NCBI GenBank assembly: GCA_035543875.1
Contig: DATKIY010000084.1
Span: forward strand, 1 to 27,161
Reading direction: 5' to 3'
Source: DATKIY01 sp035543875
GTDB lineage: Bacteria > Actinomycetota > Actinomycetes > JAHEKZ01
DNA: 27,161 nt
Position numbers and translations under genes: made by a program. The notes beneath the pieces were generated by a model. That model was not told the DNA's origin, made no database searches, and saw only the letters and a list, made by a program, of their open reading frames with translations. This document shows positions 9,280 through 16,769 of this stretch, one piece after another; the stretch's first letter is position 1, and each line of letters starts with the position of its first letter.

Positions 9280-11676
9280 GTGATCAGGCGGGTACTACGC
9301 CCAGAACGGGCCGAAAGGCCAACCGCGGAAGCTGCTCGAACGGCCATTTGCGACACTTCCCAAGTGACGGCGCCCGAAGAGCTGCTGCACCGGCTGCTCG
9401 CCGCGCCGGGTCGTCGAGAGCGCGTCACACACATCGAGAATCTGCCAGCACGCGCCGCCGTCACCGTGGATTGGCCGGAATGGGCACCAAAAGACCTGGT
9501 CAGAGCGTTCGAGCTGGCTGGTATCGAGTACCCCTGGCGGCACCAGGTCGAGATGGCCAATCACGCCAGAGCCGGCCAGTCGGTCGTGATCTCCACTGGA
9601 ACAGCCTCCGGCAAGTCCATGGGCTACCTGCTCCCAGCGCTGGCCGCTGTCATGGAAGGACTGGACGCGACCAACGGTCGAGGGGCCACTGTTTTGTATG
9701 TAGCTCCAACCAAGGCGTTGGCAGCTGATCAACTCCGGCGGATCCGTGACCTTGGGATTCCAGGCGTCCGCGTGGCCACGTATGACGGTGACACCCCTGG
9801 GGAAGAGCGGGAGTGGGTGCGCTCGCACGCCAACGTCGTCCTGACCAACCCGGACATGCTGCACCACTCGATGCTGCCCGGACACCAACGTTGGTCGTCG
9901 TTCCTGCGCTCCCTCCAGTACGTCGTTGTGGACGAGGTGCATGCCTACCGGGGGTTGTTCGGCGCACATGTCTCCGCGGTGTTGCGCAGGCTGCGACGCG
10001 TTGCCGAGCGATACGAGAGCTCACCGAGCTTTCTCCTTGCCTCAGCGACCGTCACCGACCCAGAGATTTCGGCGACTCGACTCACCGGTCTTCCCGTTGT
10101 CCCGGTGACGAAGGACGCGTCGCCCCGCGGACCCGTCGTGTTCGCATTGTGGGAGCCGCCGCTCACCGAGCTCGTAGGCGAGCGGGGAGCCCCTATCCGG
10201 CGCACCGCAGCGGCCGAAGTAGCCGATCTGGTTGCGGACCTGGTGATTGACGATGTCCGGACGCTTGCATTCGTCCGATCGCGCCGCGGCGCCGAAGTGG
10301 TGGCCCTTCTGGCGAGGCACTCACTCGAAGAAGTGGACTCGATGCTCGGACGTCGAGTGGCTGCGTACCGCGCCGGCTACTTGCCCGAGGAACGTCGCCT
10401 GCTCGAACGACGACTTGGCTCCGGCGACCTTCGCGCAGTAGCAACGACGAGCGCGCTCGAACTCGGCATCGACGTCTCCGGTTTGGACGCCGTGCTGTTG
10501 GCGGGTTGGCCAGGAACGCGTGCGTCGCTTTGGCAGCAGGCTGGGCGAGCCGGGCGCGACGGTCAGGGCTCGCTCGCCATCTTTGTCGCCAGAGACGATC
10601 CCCTCGACACCTACCTGGTTCATCATCCAGAAGCCGTCTTCGGTCAACCAGTTGAAGCGACCGTGTTTGACCCAGAAAACCCTTATGTGTTGGGACCTCA
10701 CCTTGCCGCTGCAGCAGCTGAGCTGCCGTTGACCACTGCAGACTTCTCGTTATTCGGATCCTCCACCGAGGAGCTCATCGACTCACTCGTTGCCCGCGAC
10801 CTGCTGCGTGAAAGATCGACCGGTTGGTACTGGACGAAACGCGAACGAGCGAGCGACCTGGCCGATCTTCGGGGCATAGGTGGCACTCCAGTTCGCGTCG
10901 TCGAGCAAGAAACTGGGCGCCTGCTTGGCACCGTCGATCCCGGGGCAGCGCATACATCCGTTCACCAAGGCGCGGTGTATGTACACCAAGGTGCGAGCTA
11001 CGTTGTCGACTCACTCGAACTCGAAGATGGCGCTGCCCTCGTCCACCCAGAGGATCCGGACTACACAACATCAGCCCGCGAGCTGACCGACTTACGCGTT
11101 CTTAGCACTGAACGCAGTGAGGACTTGGGCACAGCCACACTCGCCTTCGGTGTAGTCGAGGTGACTCGTCAGGTCGTGTCTTTCCTCCGACGACGGATCG
11201 CCACCGGTGAGGTACTCGGGGAACACCCGCTCGACCTTCCGCAGCGGACACTACGAACCAAGGCAGTGTGGTGGGAGATCCCGACTAGGTACATGTCGCA
11301 GCTAGAGGTCGACGACGCCGATCTGCCCGGCGCGTTGCACGCTGCTGAGCACGCATCGATTGGCCTGCTTCCGCTCATCGCTACGTGCGACCGTTGGGAC
11401 ATCGGCGGCGTGTCGATCGCCGCTCACTCCGACAGTGGGCTTCCGACTGTTTTCGTCTATGACGGTCATGCCGGTGGAGCGGGTTTTGCCGAGCGGGGGT
11501 TCACCGACGCACGAGAGTGGCTCACCGCGACGCGCGCCGTCATCAACGACTGCGAATGCGTTGCCGGGTGCCCCTCCTGCGTTCAGTCCCCGAAATGCGG
11601 GAACGGGAATGACCCACTCGACAAGGCTGGCGCCGTTCGCGTACTCGACCTCGTCCTGGGAGAACCTTCAACTTAA
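9280..11676 (+). CDS. Superfamily 2 DNA helicase with C-terminal DUF1998/Cys cluster (SftH/MrfA-like)
   Basis: ATP-dependent 3'-5' DNA translocase/helicase by family; the Bacillus relative MrfA acts in mitomycin-lesion repair and the mycobacterial relative is SftH. Walker A is STGTASGKS (105-113), the DEVH box is D218-H221, and motif VI is QQAGRAGRDG (419 onward). The C-terminal cluster C758, C760, C764 and C767 (with C773 nearby) matches the metal-binding end of DUF1998 proteins. Full length is 798 aa. The start is uncertain: GTG 9280 gives the longest frame, but GTG 9364 (V29, VTAPEELL) is also plausible, and neither has a good ribosome site. The gene ends six bases from the opposing last gene of the tad-like cluster. 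Such a helicase beside the tad-like cluster is a standard actinobacterial arrangement. Confidence 0.93.
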   Translation: MIRRVLRPERAERPTAEAARTAICDTSQVTAPEELLHRLLAAPGRRERVTHIENLPARAAVTVDWPEWAPKDLVRAFELAGIEYPWRHQVEMANHARAGQSVVISTGTASGKSMGYLLPALAAVMEGLDATNGRGATVLYVAPTKALAADQLRRIRDLGIPGVRVATYDGDTPGEEREWVRSHANVVLTNPDMLHHSMLPGHQRWSSFLRSLQYVVVDEVHAYRGLFGAHVSAVLRRLRRVAERYESSPSFLLASATVTDPEISATRLTGLPVVPVTKDASPRGPVVFALWEPPLTELVGERGAPIRRTAAAEVADLVADLVIDDVRTLAFVRSRRGAEVVALLARHSLEEVDSMLGRRVAAYRAGYLPEERRLLERRLGSGDLRAVATTSALELGIDVSGLDAVLLAGWPGTRASLWQQAGRAGRDGQGSLAIFVARDDPLDTYLVHHPEAVFGQPVEATVFDPENPYVLGPHLAAAAAELPLTTADFSLFGSSTEELIDSLVARDLLRERSTGWYWTKRERASDLADLRGIGGTPVRVVEQETGRLLGTVDPGAAHTSVHQGAVYVHQGASYVVDSLELEDGAALVHPEDPDYTTSARELTDLRVLSTERSEDLGTATLAFGVVEVTRQVVSFLRRRIATGEVLGEHPLDLPQRTLRTKAVWWEIPTRYMSQLEVDDADLPGALHAAEHASIGLLPLIATCDRWDIGGVSIAAHSDSGLPTVFVYDGHAGGAGFAERGFTDAREWLTATRAVINDCECVAGCPSCVQSPKCGNGNDPLDKAGAVRVLDLVLGEPST

Positions 11677-11682
11677 GGAACG

Positions 11683-12027
11683 TCACTCCGAGGAGTAGCC
11701 GGCACGCGCCAGAACCTCCATGGCCGGAATCAGGGGAGACGGCGGATCGACGCGTACGGCTACTAGCACCGAGTCTGGACCAACTTCGCAGTCCGCAAGG
11801 AGAGCGTCGTTTGCGGCGGCGACTCGCGCCGCGGTGCTACATGCGGCCGCATCCCCAGCTCGCATGCGAGAAGCCGCAGCCAGTGCGGTCAGATCGGCAG
11901 CCGAGGCAGCACGACGGTGCGCAGTTAGTCCCGCCGCGATGACCATGGCGGCAGCACCAACCGCGAGCAAAAGGGCAGAGAGCGCGAGGACCCAGATCGT
12001 CCCGCTGCCTTGGTCGTTCGTCCTCAC
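11683..12027 (-). CDS. Small TadE-like pseudopilin/secreted protein (Rv3654c-like)
   Basis: A 114-residue protein with a short charged N-terminus, one strongly hydrophobic helix (about 11-34; WVLALSALLLAVGAAAMV), then an Ala-rich helical region with two Cys (about 62 and 80) that could pair outside the membrane. The segment NDQGSGTIW resembles a prepilin leader, but Trp rather than Glu occupies the fifth position of the mature form. By position it corresponds to mycobacterial Rv3654c. GTG 12027 overlaps the preceding TGA (GTGA), showing translational coupling. It is the last gene of the cluster. A function as minor pilin or envelope protein is inferred only from context. Confidence 0.8.
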   Translation of the reverse strand: MRTNDQGSGTIWVLALSALLLAVGAAAMVIAAGLTAHRRAASAADLTALAAASRMRAGDAAACSTAARVAAANDALLADCEVGPDSVLVAVRVDPPSPLIPAMEVLARAGYSSE

Positions 12028-12440
12028 TGGCTAATCACCGTGGCGTTGAGCGAGGACTCATCAAGCGCGACCGCAGATGCCACAACATCCGGTAACGAGA
12101 TGAGTCCAAGCAACTGCTGCCCCGGTGCCGTCACCGTTACCTCGAAGTGATCGCCAATCCGAACAATGTCGAAGCTCGAGCCATCGGGTGCTTCGGCAGC
12201 AACATCATGAGCAACCTCGTCCGTTGGTTCACCTCGGGCTACCAGTCGCGCTGCACTTCGCGCTGCGTCAACGGTTTGCGTTTGGTCAACCGCCTGACCG
12301 ATCACGCCCAGAAGGAGATAGAGCAAGAGCACCAATACGGGAATGACCACTGCTGTCTCGGCGGTGACCATGCCCCGGTCGTTGCAACCCTTGTGGTTGG
12401 CCCCTCGGTGCGGGGATCGGCTTGGTGCCAACCCCCACAC
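12024..12440 (-). CDS. TadE-like pseudopilin
   Basis: Minor pilin-like protein of the tad/flp type. The core is RGMVTAETAVVIPVLVLLL: glycine, then a mature end with Glu at position 5, then one hydrophobic helix, matching the prepilin peptidase pattern. A small C-terminal domain follows (FDIVRIGDHFEVTVTAPG), ending ATVISQ. The start is not settled. GTG 12440 lies 16 bases after the flp-like stop and leaves a 23-residue leader. TTG 12431 and ATG 12371 are alternatives, and the frame continues upstream to GTG 12494 inside the flp-like gene; none has a clear ribosome site. The stop overlaps the next start. Confidence 0.8.
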   Translation of the reverse strand: MWGLAPSRSPHRGANHKGCNDRGMVTAETAVVIPVLVLLLYLLLGVIGQAVDQTQTVDAARSAARLVARGEPTDEVAHDVAAEAPDGSSFDIVRIGDHFEVTVTAPGQQLLGLISLPDVVASAVALDESSLNATVISQ

Positions 12441-12456
12441 CGCTAGACGTGCATTG

Positions 12457-12636
12457 TCAGAAAAGGAAAGAAAACGCATTGCGGATGACGTCACTCAGCA
12501 ACGACATGATCGAGTCACTGGTTAGCAACTCAAGAAGCACCCCACCAAAGCCGCAAGCTGCGACCGTGCCGACCGCATACTCGGCCGTCGTCATACCGTC
12601 ATCGCGCCGTGCGATTTCCCGAATCCGTTGACGCAT
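12457..12636 (-). CDS. Flp-like small pilin (DUF4244 type)
   Basis: A 59-residue prepilin-like protein. The N-terminus MRQRIREIARRDDG is a basic leader ending in Gly, followed by MTTAEYAVGTVAACGFGGVL with Glu at position 5 of the mature form and a hydrophobic helix, the Flp/DUF4244 pattern. It should be the main subunit of the structure built by this cluster after cleavage by a prepilin peptidase not present here. ATG 12636 is supported by GGAGG four bases upstream. The reading frame extends to 12762, but the added residues are Arg/Ser-rich and unsupported. It is separated from tadC by 141 bases, enough for a separate promoter or terminator; abundant pilins are often expressed separately from their assembly proteins. 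Confidence 0.88.
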   Translation of the reverse strand: MRQRIREIARRDDGMTTAEYAVGTVAACGFGGVLLELLTSDSIMSLLSDVIRNAFSFLF

Positions 12637-12777
12637 GAGACCTCCGTTCGATGCTGGCGACCGGCCAGCACGTACGACCCGACGGGTCGCGGACCGAGCG
12701 TCGTACGGCCCGGGACGGCAATCCATCGAGCGTCGACCAACTGGGGACGGCGACGCGGACAAGCGGGACTGTGGACG

Positions 12778-13509
12778 TCAGTTCCACGCTTGGACGAGCG
12801 AAATGACGAGAGGGATTACCCCGATCAGTACAAACGCGGGAAGAAAGCACAGACCGAGTGGACCAGCAGTTCGAACACCCAGTCTCCGGGCTTCTGCCAC
12901 AGCAGCGGCCCGTGACGACTCTCTTGTCTCCGACCCAACCGCCGCAAGCAACTCGCTAGCTGGGGCACCCGATCTCGCGCTGCGAATCATCACCCGCGAA
13001 ACAGCGGCGAGGTCGCCCCGTTCGACGAGTCGCCAAGCCTCGTCCGCGGAGGCGCCAATCAACAATGCTGCCCCGACCTGCCGTAGCTCGCCACCAATGC
13101 TGCTTCTAGACACACTCGCTGCGGCTCGCGTCGCCTCACTGGGGTTAGCGCCGGCGTACATACAAGCAGCAAGGAGATCAACCACGACTGGAAGTTCAAG
13201 CTGCCTGCTGCGTTTCCGCTCCGCCTCTCGCGCATCGGGTAGAGCTGCCAACCAACGTTGTAGTCCGTATCCCGCACCCGCCCCCACGATGACGCCAGTT
13301 ACACCACCGACAAACGTCGCGATCGACAAGGCCGCGGCGAGCAGCCCCAGTGATCGCACGGAGATAGGTCGACTAAGCCGTCGTTCCGGAACTGGCAGAT
13401 TGGACGTTCGCAACATCCGTGCTCGCCTTGCGGAAGGTGCATGCTGCGCGAACGCAACGCAACCTGCGGCCGCCGTGGCAGCGAGCACGACGGTGGCGCT
13501 CGATGTCAT
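12778..13509 (-). CDS. TadC-like inner-membrane assembly platform protein (T2SSF domain)
   Basis: A 243-residue integral membrane protein of the type II secretion F family, a platform for the pilus ATPase. An N-terminal helix (MTSSATVVLAATAAAGCVAF) is followed by a helix pair near 65-105, a cytoplasmic helical domain with ELPVVVDLLAACMYAGANPSEA, and a C-terminal helix pair ending FVLIGVIPLVISLVQAWN. ATG 13509 overlaps the tadB stop (ATGA), supporting this start over the longer open frame that reaches 13602. A GTGGA/TCCAC inverted pair spans its stop codon (12771-12787). Confidence 0.9.
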   Translation of the reverse strand: MTSSATVVLAATAAAGCVAFAQHAPSARRARMLRTSNLPVPERRLSRPISVRSLGLLAAALSIATFVGGVTGVIVGAGAGYGLQRWLAALPDAREAERKRSRQLELPVVVDLLAACMYAGANPSEATRAAASVSRSSIGGELRQVGAALLIGASADEAWRLVERGDLAAVSRVMIRSARSGAPASELLAAVGSETRESSRAAAVAEARRLGVRTAGPLGLCFLPAFVLIGVIPLVISLVQAWN

Positions 13510-14201
13510 CGGGAGGGCGCGGGCCAAACCGCATGAATCTGCCGGTTTACCCAGCGGGCGCCCAGGGTGGCGAGAGCCAGACCAAGGGCTAGGCACAACC
13601 ATCCTTGCGCTGTCGTCAACAAGATCTGCAGTGGATCAGCGCCCAGCGACTCTCCGAGCACGAGTGCAAGCACGGGTAAGGTGGTCAACAGCCGAACGGT
13701 CGCGCGTGGTCCGGCCAACTGACCTTCAATCTCAGCGGCGACCTCACGTTCATGAAGCATCGACTCGACGACATACGAAAGTCCGTCGGCAAGGCCGGAA
13801 CCGGAGAGTTCCGCAACCTGCCAGCACGCCGCCACTCGATCGAGACCGCGTCTGCCGGGCGCAGCAGTCGCAGCCGTGCGCAAGACTTCAGCGACGTCGA
13901 CCTCCTGTTGAAATTCAAGGCTCGTCGGTGGACCAGCAAGACCAGAAGCCGGCCACAGCCGCATCCACGTCTTGTAAGCGTCGTGACCCCCGCGCAGCTC
14001 AGCAACGACTGCACCGGTGAACTCAATGACTCGGTCGCTCTCCTGCACCGATCGTCGCCGGTCGAATGCTGCACCCCGCCGCCGCAGTTGCCGCAACCGT
14101 CCGACGGTACCGAGCCAGCGCGGAGTGGGGTCCACCGGAACCCGATGCCTGGGCATGCTCAGGTAGACAGCCAGCGCCGCGAAGACTGCCGATTCAAGCA
14201 T
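13506..14201 (-). CDS. TadB-like inner-membrane assembly platform protein (T2SSF domain)
   Basis: A 231-residue partner of the TadC-like protein. It has an N-terminal membrane helix (LESAVFAALAVYLSM), a basic linker, and a T2SSF helical domain around 55-175 (VIEFTGAVVAELRGGHDAYKTW, AELSGSGLADGLSYV). Two C-terminal helices follow (LLTTLPVLALVLGESLG and WLCLALGLALATLGARWV). ATG 14201 shares one base with the tadA stop (TGATG), so the longer frame to 14246 is rejected. The stop overlaps the tadC start. Actinobacterial TadB/TadC proteins in this cluster are shorter than the proteobacterial ones, as here. Confidence 0.9.
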   Translation of the reverse strand: MLESAVFAALAVYLSMPRHRVPVDPTPRWLGTVGRLRQLRRRGAAFDRRRSVQESDRVIEFTGAVVAELRGGHDAYKTWMRLWPASGLAGPPTSLEFQQEVDVAEVLRTAATAAPGRRGLDRVAACWQVAELSGSGLADGLSYVVESMLHEREVAAEIEGQLAGPRATVRLLTTLPVLALVLGESLGADPLQILLTTAQGWLCLALGLALATLGARWVNRQIHAVWPAPSR

Positions 14202-15346
14202 CAGTGGCGATTTACGAGCCGATGCCACTGTGCAAGGCCCGAGCACTGGCGAACCGAGCCACCTGCATCGACTTCAAAAGCAGGTACCGCTCGGACGAGT
14301 CCGCTCAGGTCCCGTTCAAGAACCGCGATATGATGCACGAACCGCCGTCCGTCGACGCGGCGACTGAGATGAAGCACGGCATCCAAGGCTGCTCCGAGTT
14401 GACTGTGAGCCGCCTCCCGATTGAGTCCACCTGCAATCGCTAGAGCTTCAACCCGAGCCGGGACGTCAGTCGCACTATTGGCGTGGATGGTTCCACAGCC
14501 TCCCTCATGCCCGGTGTTGAGTGCGGACAGCAGATCTACGATTTCTGCACCCCGGGCTTCTCCGACGATCAGCCGGTCTGGCCGCATCCGCATTGCCTGA
14601 CGGACGAGTTCGCGCATGGAAACCGCGCCTCGCCCTTCCACATTGCTGGCTCGCGTCTGCAGTTTGATGACGTGTGGGTGGGCTGGTGCAAGCTCAGACG
14701 TGTCCTCAACGATCACCAGTCGCTTGGTTGGGTTGATCAGACCAAGCAGCGCCGACAGCAGCGTCGTCTTACCTGAGCCGGTGCCACCGCTAACTAAGAA
14801 CGTCATCCCAGCTGCGATGAGGTCACGCAGTGGAGAGACCAGATCTCGGGCAATGGTTTCCGCCGCTACCAGCTCCTCCGCGCTTAAGCCGTCCCGGCGT
14901 GCCAGTCGAAGCGACACGCACACCCGGTCGCTGAGCGGCGGAAGGACCGCGTGCAGTCGAACGCCACCTGGAAGTGGGGCATCGACATAGGGATGTGCAT
15001 CGTCGATGCGACGTCCGACTGAGGTCGCCAAGCGTTGCACCATTCGTCTAACCGCTTCGTCGTCGCGAAATCTCACATCGACTGGTTCCAGTCCCCGGCC
15101 ACGATCCACATACACTTCGCGGCACCCATTCACAATGATGTCGGTGACGTCAGGCAACGTGATCAACCGATCGAGCGGACCGAACCCTGACAGGTCTGAC
15201 CGCATCTGCTGTACCAATGTTGAAAGTCCACCTGCGTCGATGACTCGACGTTGGGTGCGTAACGCGTCGGCGACGGTGCGAGTCGATGGATCCGACCCAG
15301 CAGCGATCAAGGCAGCACGCACGTCTTCGGAAACCGCGCTCCTCAT
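14201..15346 (-). CDS. TadA/CpaF-type pilus assembly ATPase
   Basis: A 381-residue type II/IV secretion ATPase that powers pilin assembly at the cytoplasmic face. It has an N-terminal domain (SGFGPLDRLITLPDVTDIIVNG, about 53-73), Walker A GGTGSGKT (187-194), an Asp box VIVEDTSEL (212-220), Walker B RLIVGEARG (258-266) and a His box TGHEGGCGTIHAN (278-290). All catalytic motifs are intact. ATG 15346 lies one base after the ssd stop (TGACATG), which fixes the start; the open frame extends to 15466 without support. Its presence with intact motifs implies the cluster is functional rather than relic. Confidence 0.94.
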   Translation of the reverse strand: MRSAVSEDVRAALIAAGSDPSTRTVADALRTQRRVIDAGGLSTLVQQMRSDLSGFGPLDRLITLPDVTDIIVNGCREVYVDRGRGLEPVDVRFRDDEAVRRMVQRLATSVGRRIDDAHPYVDAPLPGGVRLHAVLPPLSDRVCVSLRLARRDGLSAEELVAAETIARDLVSPLRDLIAAGMTFLVSGGTGSGKTTLLSALLGLINPTKRLVIVEDTSELAPAHPHVIKLQTRASNVEGRGAVSMRELVRQAMRMRPDRLIVGEARGAEIVDLLSALNTGHEGGCGTIHANSATDVPARVEALAIAGGLNREAAHSQLGAALDAVLHLSRRVDGRRFVHHIAVLERDLSGLVRAVPAFEVDAGGSVRQCSGLAQWHRLVNRH

Positions 15347-15347
15347 G

Positions 15348-16433
15348 TCAGGCCGCCTGCCGAGCGGCCAACTGGCAGTCGAGGATGTCGTCACAGAGAC
15401 GACGCAGCGATCCCGTGACCGCCGGGAGTAGACCGTTCTCCTCCCACTCGGCTCGACGCGAATCATGCGGCATCACACCGATCAGCGAGCCAGCAAGTGT
15501 CCGCTCGATATCGTCCGAAGTCAGCCCTCCCGGTGCTGGCCGTCGAACCACGAAGCGAACATCAGGAACAATCGGCTTCAGCTTTTCATAGAGAGCCGAA
15601 GCGGCAGCCACAGCGCGTAGTCGCGCAGGAACCACCACGACTGCAAGATGCGAGCTCCGAAGCATTTCTACGGTCATCGGTTGAGCCGCGGCAACAGTGC
15701 TTCGCGCCGCGTCGACAAGGACCGGGCCGTCGTGTCTGGCCAAACTCGATATCACTGCGCGAATAGCCTCAGCGTCAGGTGCTTGCGCGATTTCGCGCGA
15801 CCACGTCAGAAAGCGAAGACCACTGTCGATGGGAAGTGCGTGAACCAGTTGCTCGTGGTCGATCCGTCCGCGAACATCGGCTAGCTCCTGCCAGCGGACT
15901 CCGCTACAGGTTTCGGCACCGAGAAGTAAGTCGAGCCCACCACTAAACGGATCGGCGTCAACCAGGACCGGAGACTCGTCACGCTCTACCGCACGAACCG
16001 CGAGTGCCGCGGCCAGTGTGCTTGCTCCGGCGCCGCCGCACCCGCCAATCAGTGCGATGACGCGCGCCGTTTGGGCAGAGCTGAGGTCCGTCATGACCTC
16101 GACCAACCAGTCGGCAGCATCAGGCAGGAAGACGACGTGCTCGGCGCCGACCCCGACGGATCGTCGCCACACGTCAGCGTCGTCGAGGTCGCGACCAACG
16201 ACGATCACACCCAGGCGTCGAGGCAACTGAAGCGCAGCGCAAGCGTCGAGCAAGCTGCAGTCGAGCAGGACGGCGGATGCAGCCGTCCAGTCACGGGCAG
16301 CCGAACCCACATCTGGAACCACGTCGAGGTCAATGCCAGCCACCGCGGCTAGTCGAAGCAGTTCGTCTAACAGCTGCTCATCGGCTGTCACCACCAAAGG
16401 TCGACGACCGACCCCAGCCGTGTGCTTGCCCAT
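15348..16433 (-). CDS. ssd: Ssd/CpaE-like MinD-family protein with degenerate P-loop
   Basis: A 361-residue protein like actinobacterial septum site-determining protein Ssd (Rv3660c) and TadZ/CpaE localisation factors. The N-terminal receiver-like domain (about 12-115, PLVVTADEQLLDELLRLAAVAG) precedes a MinD/ParA-type domain (about 120-345). The P-loop reads CGGAGAST (132-139) where active MinD proteins have KGGxGKTT, so both lysines are missing; the later Asp of PVLVDADPFSGG is kept. It probably positions the pilus machine or the septum rather than acting as a switch ATPase (inference). ATG 16433 has GGAGG eight bases upstream. It is first in the cluster and follows a predicted promoter with overlapping palindromes. 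Confidence 0.9.
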   Translation of the reverse strand: MGKHTAGVGRRPLVVTADEQLLDELLRLAAVAGIDLDVVPDVGSAARDWTAASAVLLDCSLLDACAALQLPRRLGVIVVGRDLDDADVWRRSVGVGAEHVVFLPDAADWLVEVMTDLSSAQTARVIALIGGCGGAGASTLAAALAVRAVERDESPVLVDADPFSGGLDLLLGAETCSGVRWQELADVRGRIDHEQLVHALPIDSGLRFLTWSREIAQAPDAEAIRAVISSLARHDGPVLVDAARSTVAAAQPMTVEMLRSSHLAVVVVPARLRAVAAASALYEKLKPIVPDVRFVVRRPAPGGLTSDDIERTLAGSLIGVMPHDSRRAEWEENGLLPAVTGSLRRLCDDILDCQLAARQAA

Positions 16434-16479
16434 CCCCACCACCTCCGTAAGTGCGAGGCACGACGGTGTCCCACACGCC

Positions 16480-16508
16480 AATAGACGTGGTGGAGCCTCC
16501 ACATTCAA
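16480..16508 (-). promoter_or_regulatory. Predicted promoter of the ssd-tad operon
   Basis: On the reverse strand, TTGAAT (16508-16503) and TCTATT (16485-16480) are separated by exactly 17 bases. Each matches the sigma-70 type consensus at four of six positions. The start site would fall near 16473, giving a leader of about 40 bases before the ssd ATG. The -35 box lies inside a 17-base palindrome. No experimental support; this is pattern matching only. Confidence 0.45.
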
Positions 16509-16514
16509 TGTGGA
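16490..16514. promoter_or_regulatory. Interlocking palindromes, probable operator
   Basis: Two palindromes share a half-site: GTGGAGCCTCCAC (16490-16502) and TCCACATTCAATGTGGA (16498-16514). Each is perfect around a single central base. Together they give three GTGGA/TCCAC half-sites. They cover the spacer and -35 box of the predicted ssd promoter, a typical repressor position. No known regulator is assigned. Confidence 0.5.
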
Positions 16515-16545
16515 CGAACTTCCAATTCACTGAGGTGGGGATAAG

Positions 16546-16579
16546 GACGGCCCCCGCCGGGGGGAGAGCGGGGGCCGTC
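16546..16579. promoter_or_regulatory. Perfect 12-bp GC-rich hairpin
   Basis: GACGGCCCCCGC (16546-16557) is exactly complementary to GCGGGGGCCGTC (16568-16579), with a ten-base G-rich loop. It lies between the divergent ssd and HAD genes. No T-run follows on either side, so it is not a simple intrinsic terminator. It may be a leader structure of the HAD transcript or an insulator between divergent units. Confidence 0.6.
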
Positions 16580-16582
16580 AGG

Positions 16583-16620
16583 GCGCTTGACCCCGGGGGG
16601 GAGGGAGCCAAGCGCTTTTC
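16583..16620 (+). terminator. Second hairpin followed by a short T-run
   Basis: GCGCTTG (16583-16589) pairs with CAAGCGC (16609-16615) around a 19-base loop containing CCCCGGGGGG, and TTTT follows at 16616-16619. On the forward strand this looks terminator-like, yet no forward gene lies upstream; it could attenuate the HAD transcript. The remainder of the 336-base gap (16620-16769) shows nothing I can name. Confidence 0.35.
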
Positions 16621-16769
16621 TGGACCGCGGAGGACCAGATGCACACATCGTGTACCTGCATCACTACACAGCGCAATCGTGTCCACCACAAGCCGTACCT
16701 GCACCTGCCATAACCACCCGGATGGCCCAATACGGGCTGACCCTTACGGACCTGCCTATTGTGGGCGGA

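Noticed and set aside
9245..9283. Twelve-codon ATG frame overlapping the helicase GTG start, as a leader peptide
   Set aside because: No ribosome site, no attenuator structure and no codon pattern to support it.
12635..14020. A 461-codon forward open frame opposite the flp, tadC and tadB genes
   Set aside because: The product is Arg/Ser/Ala/Pro-rich with no domain or ribosome site. The reverse strand carries overlapping, clearly recognisable tad-like genes; this is a high-GC antisense shadow.
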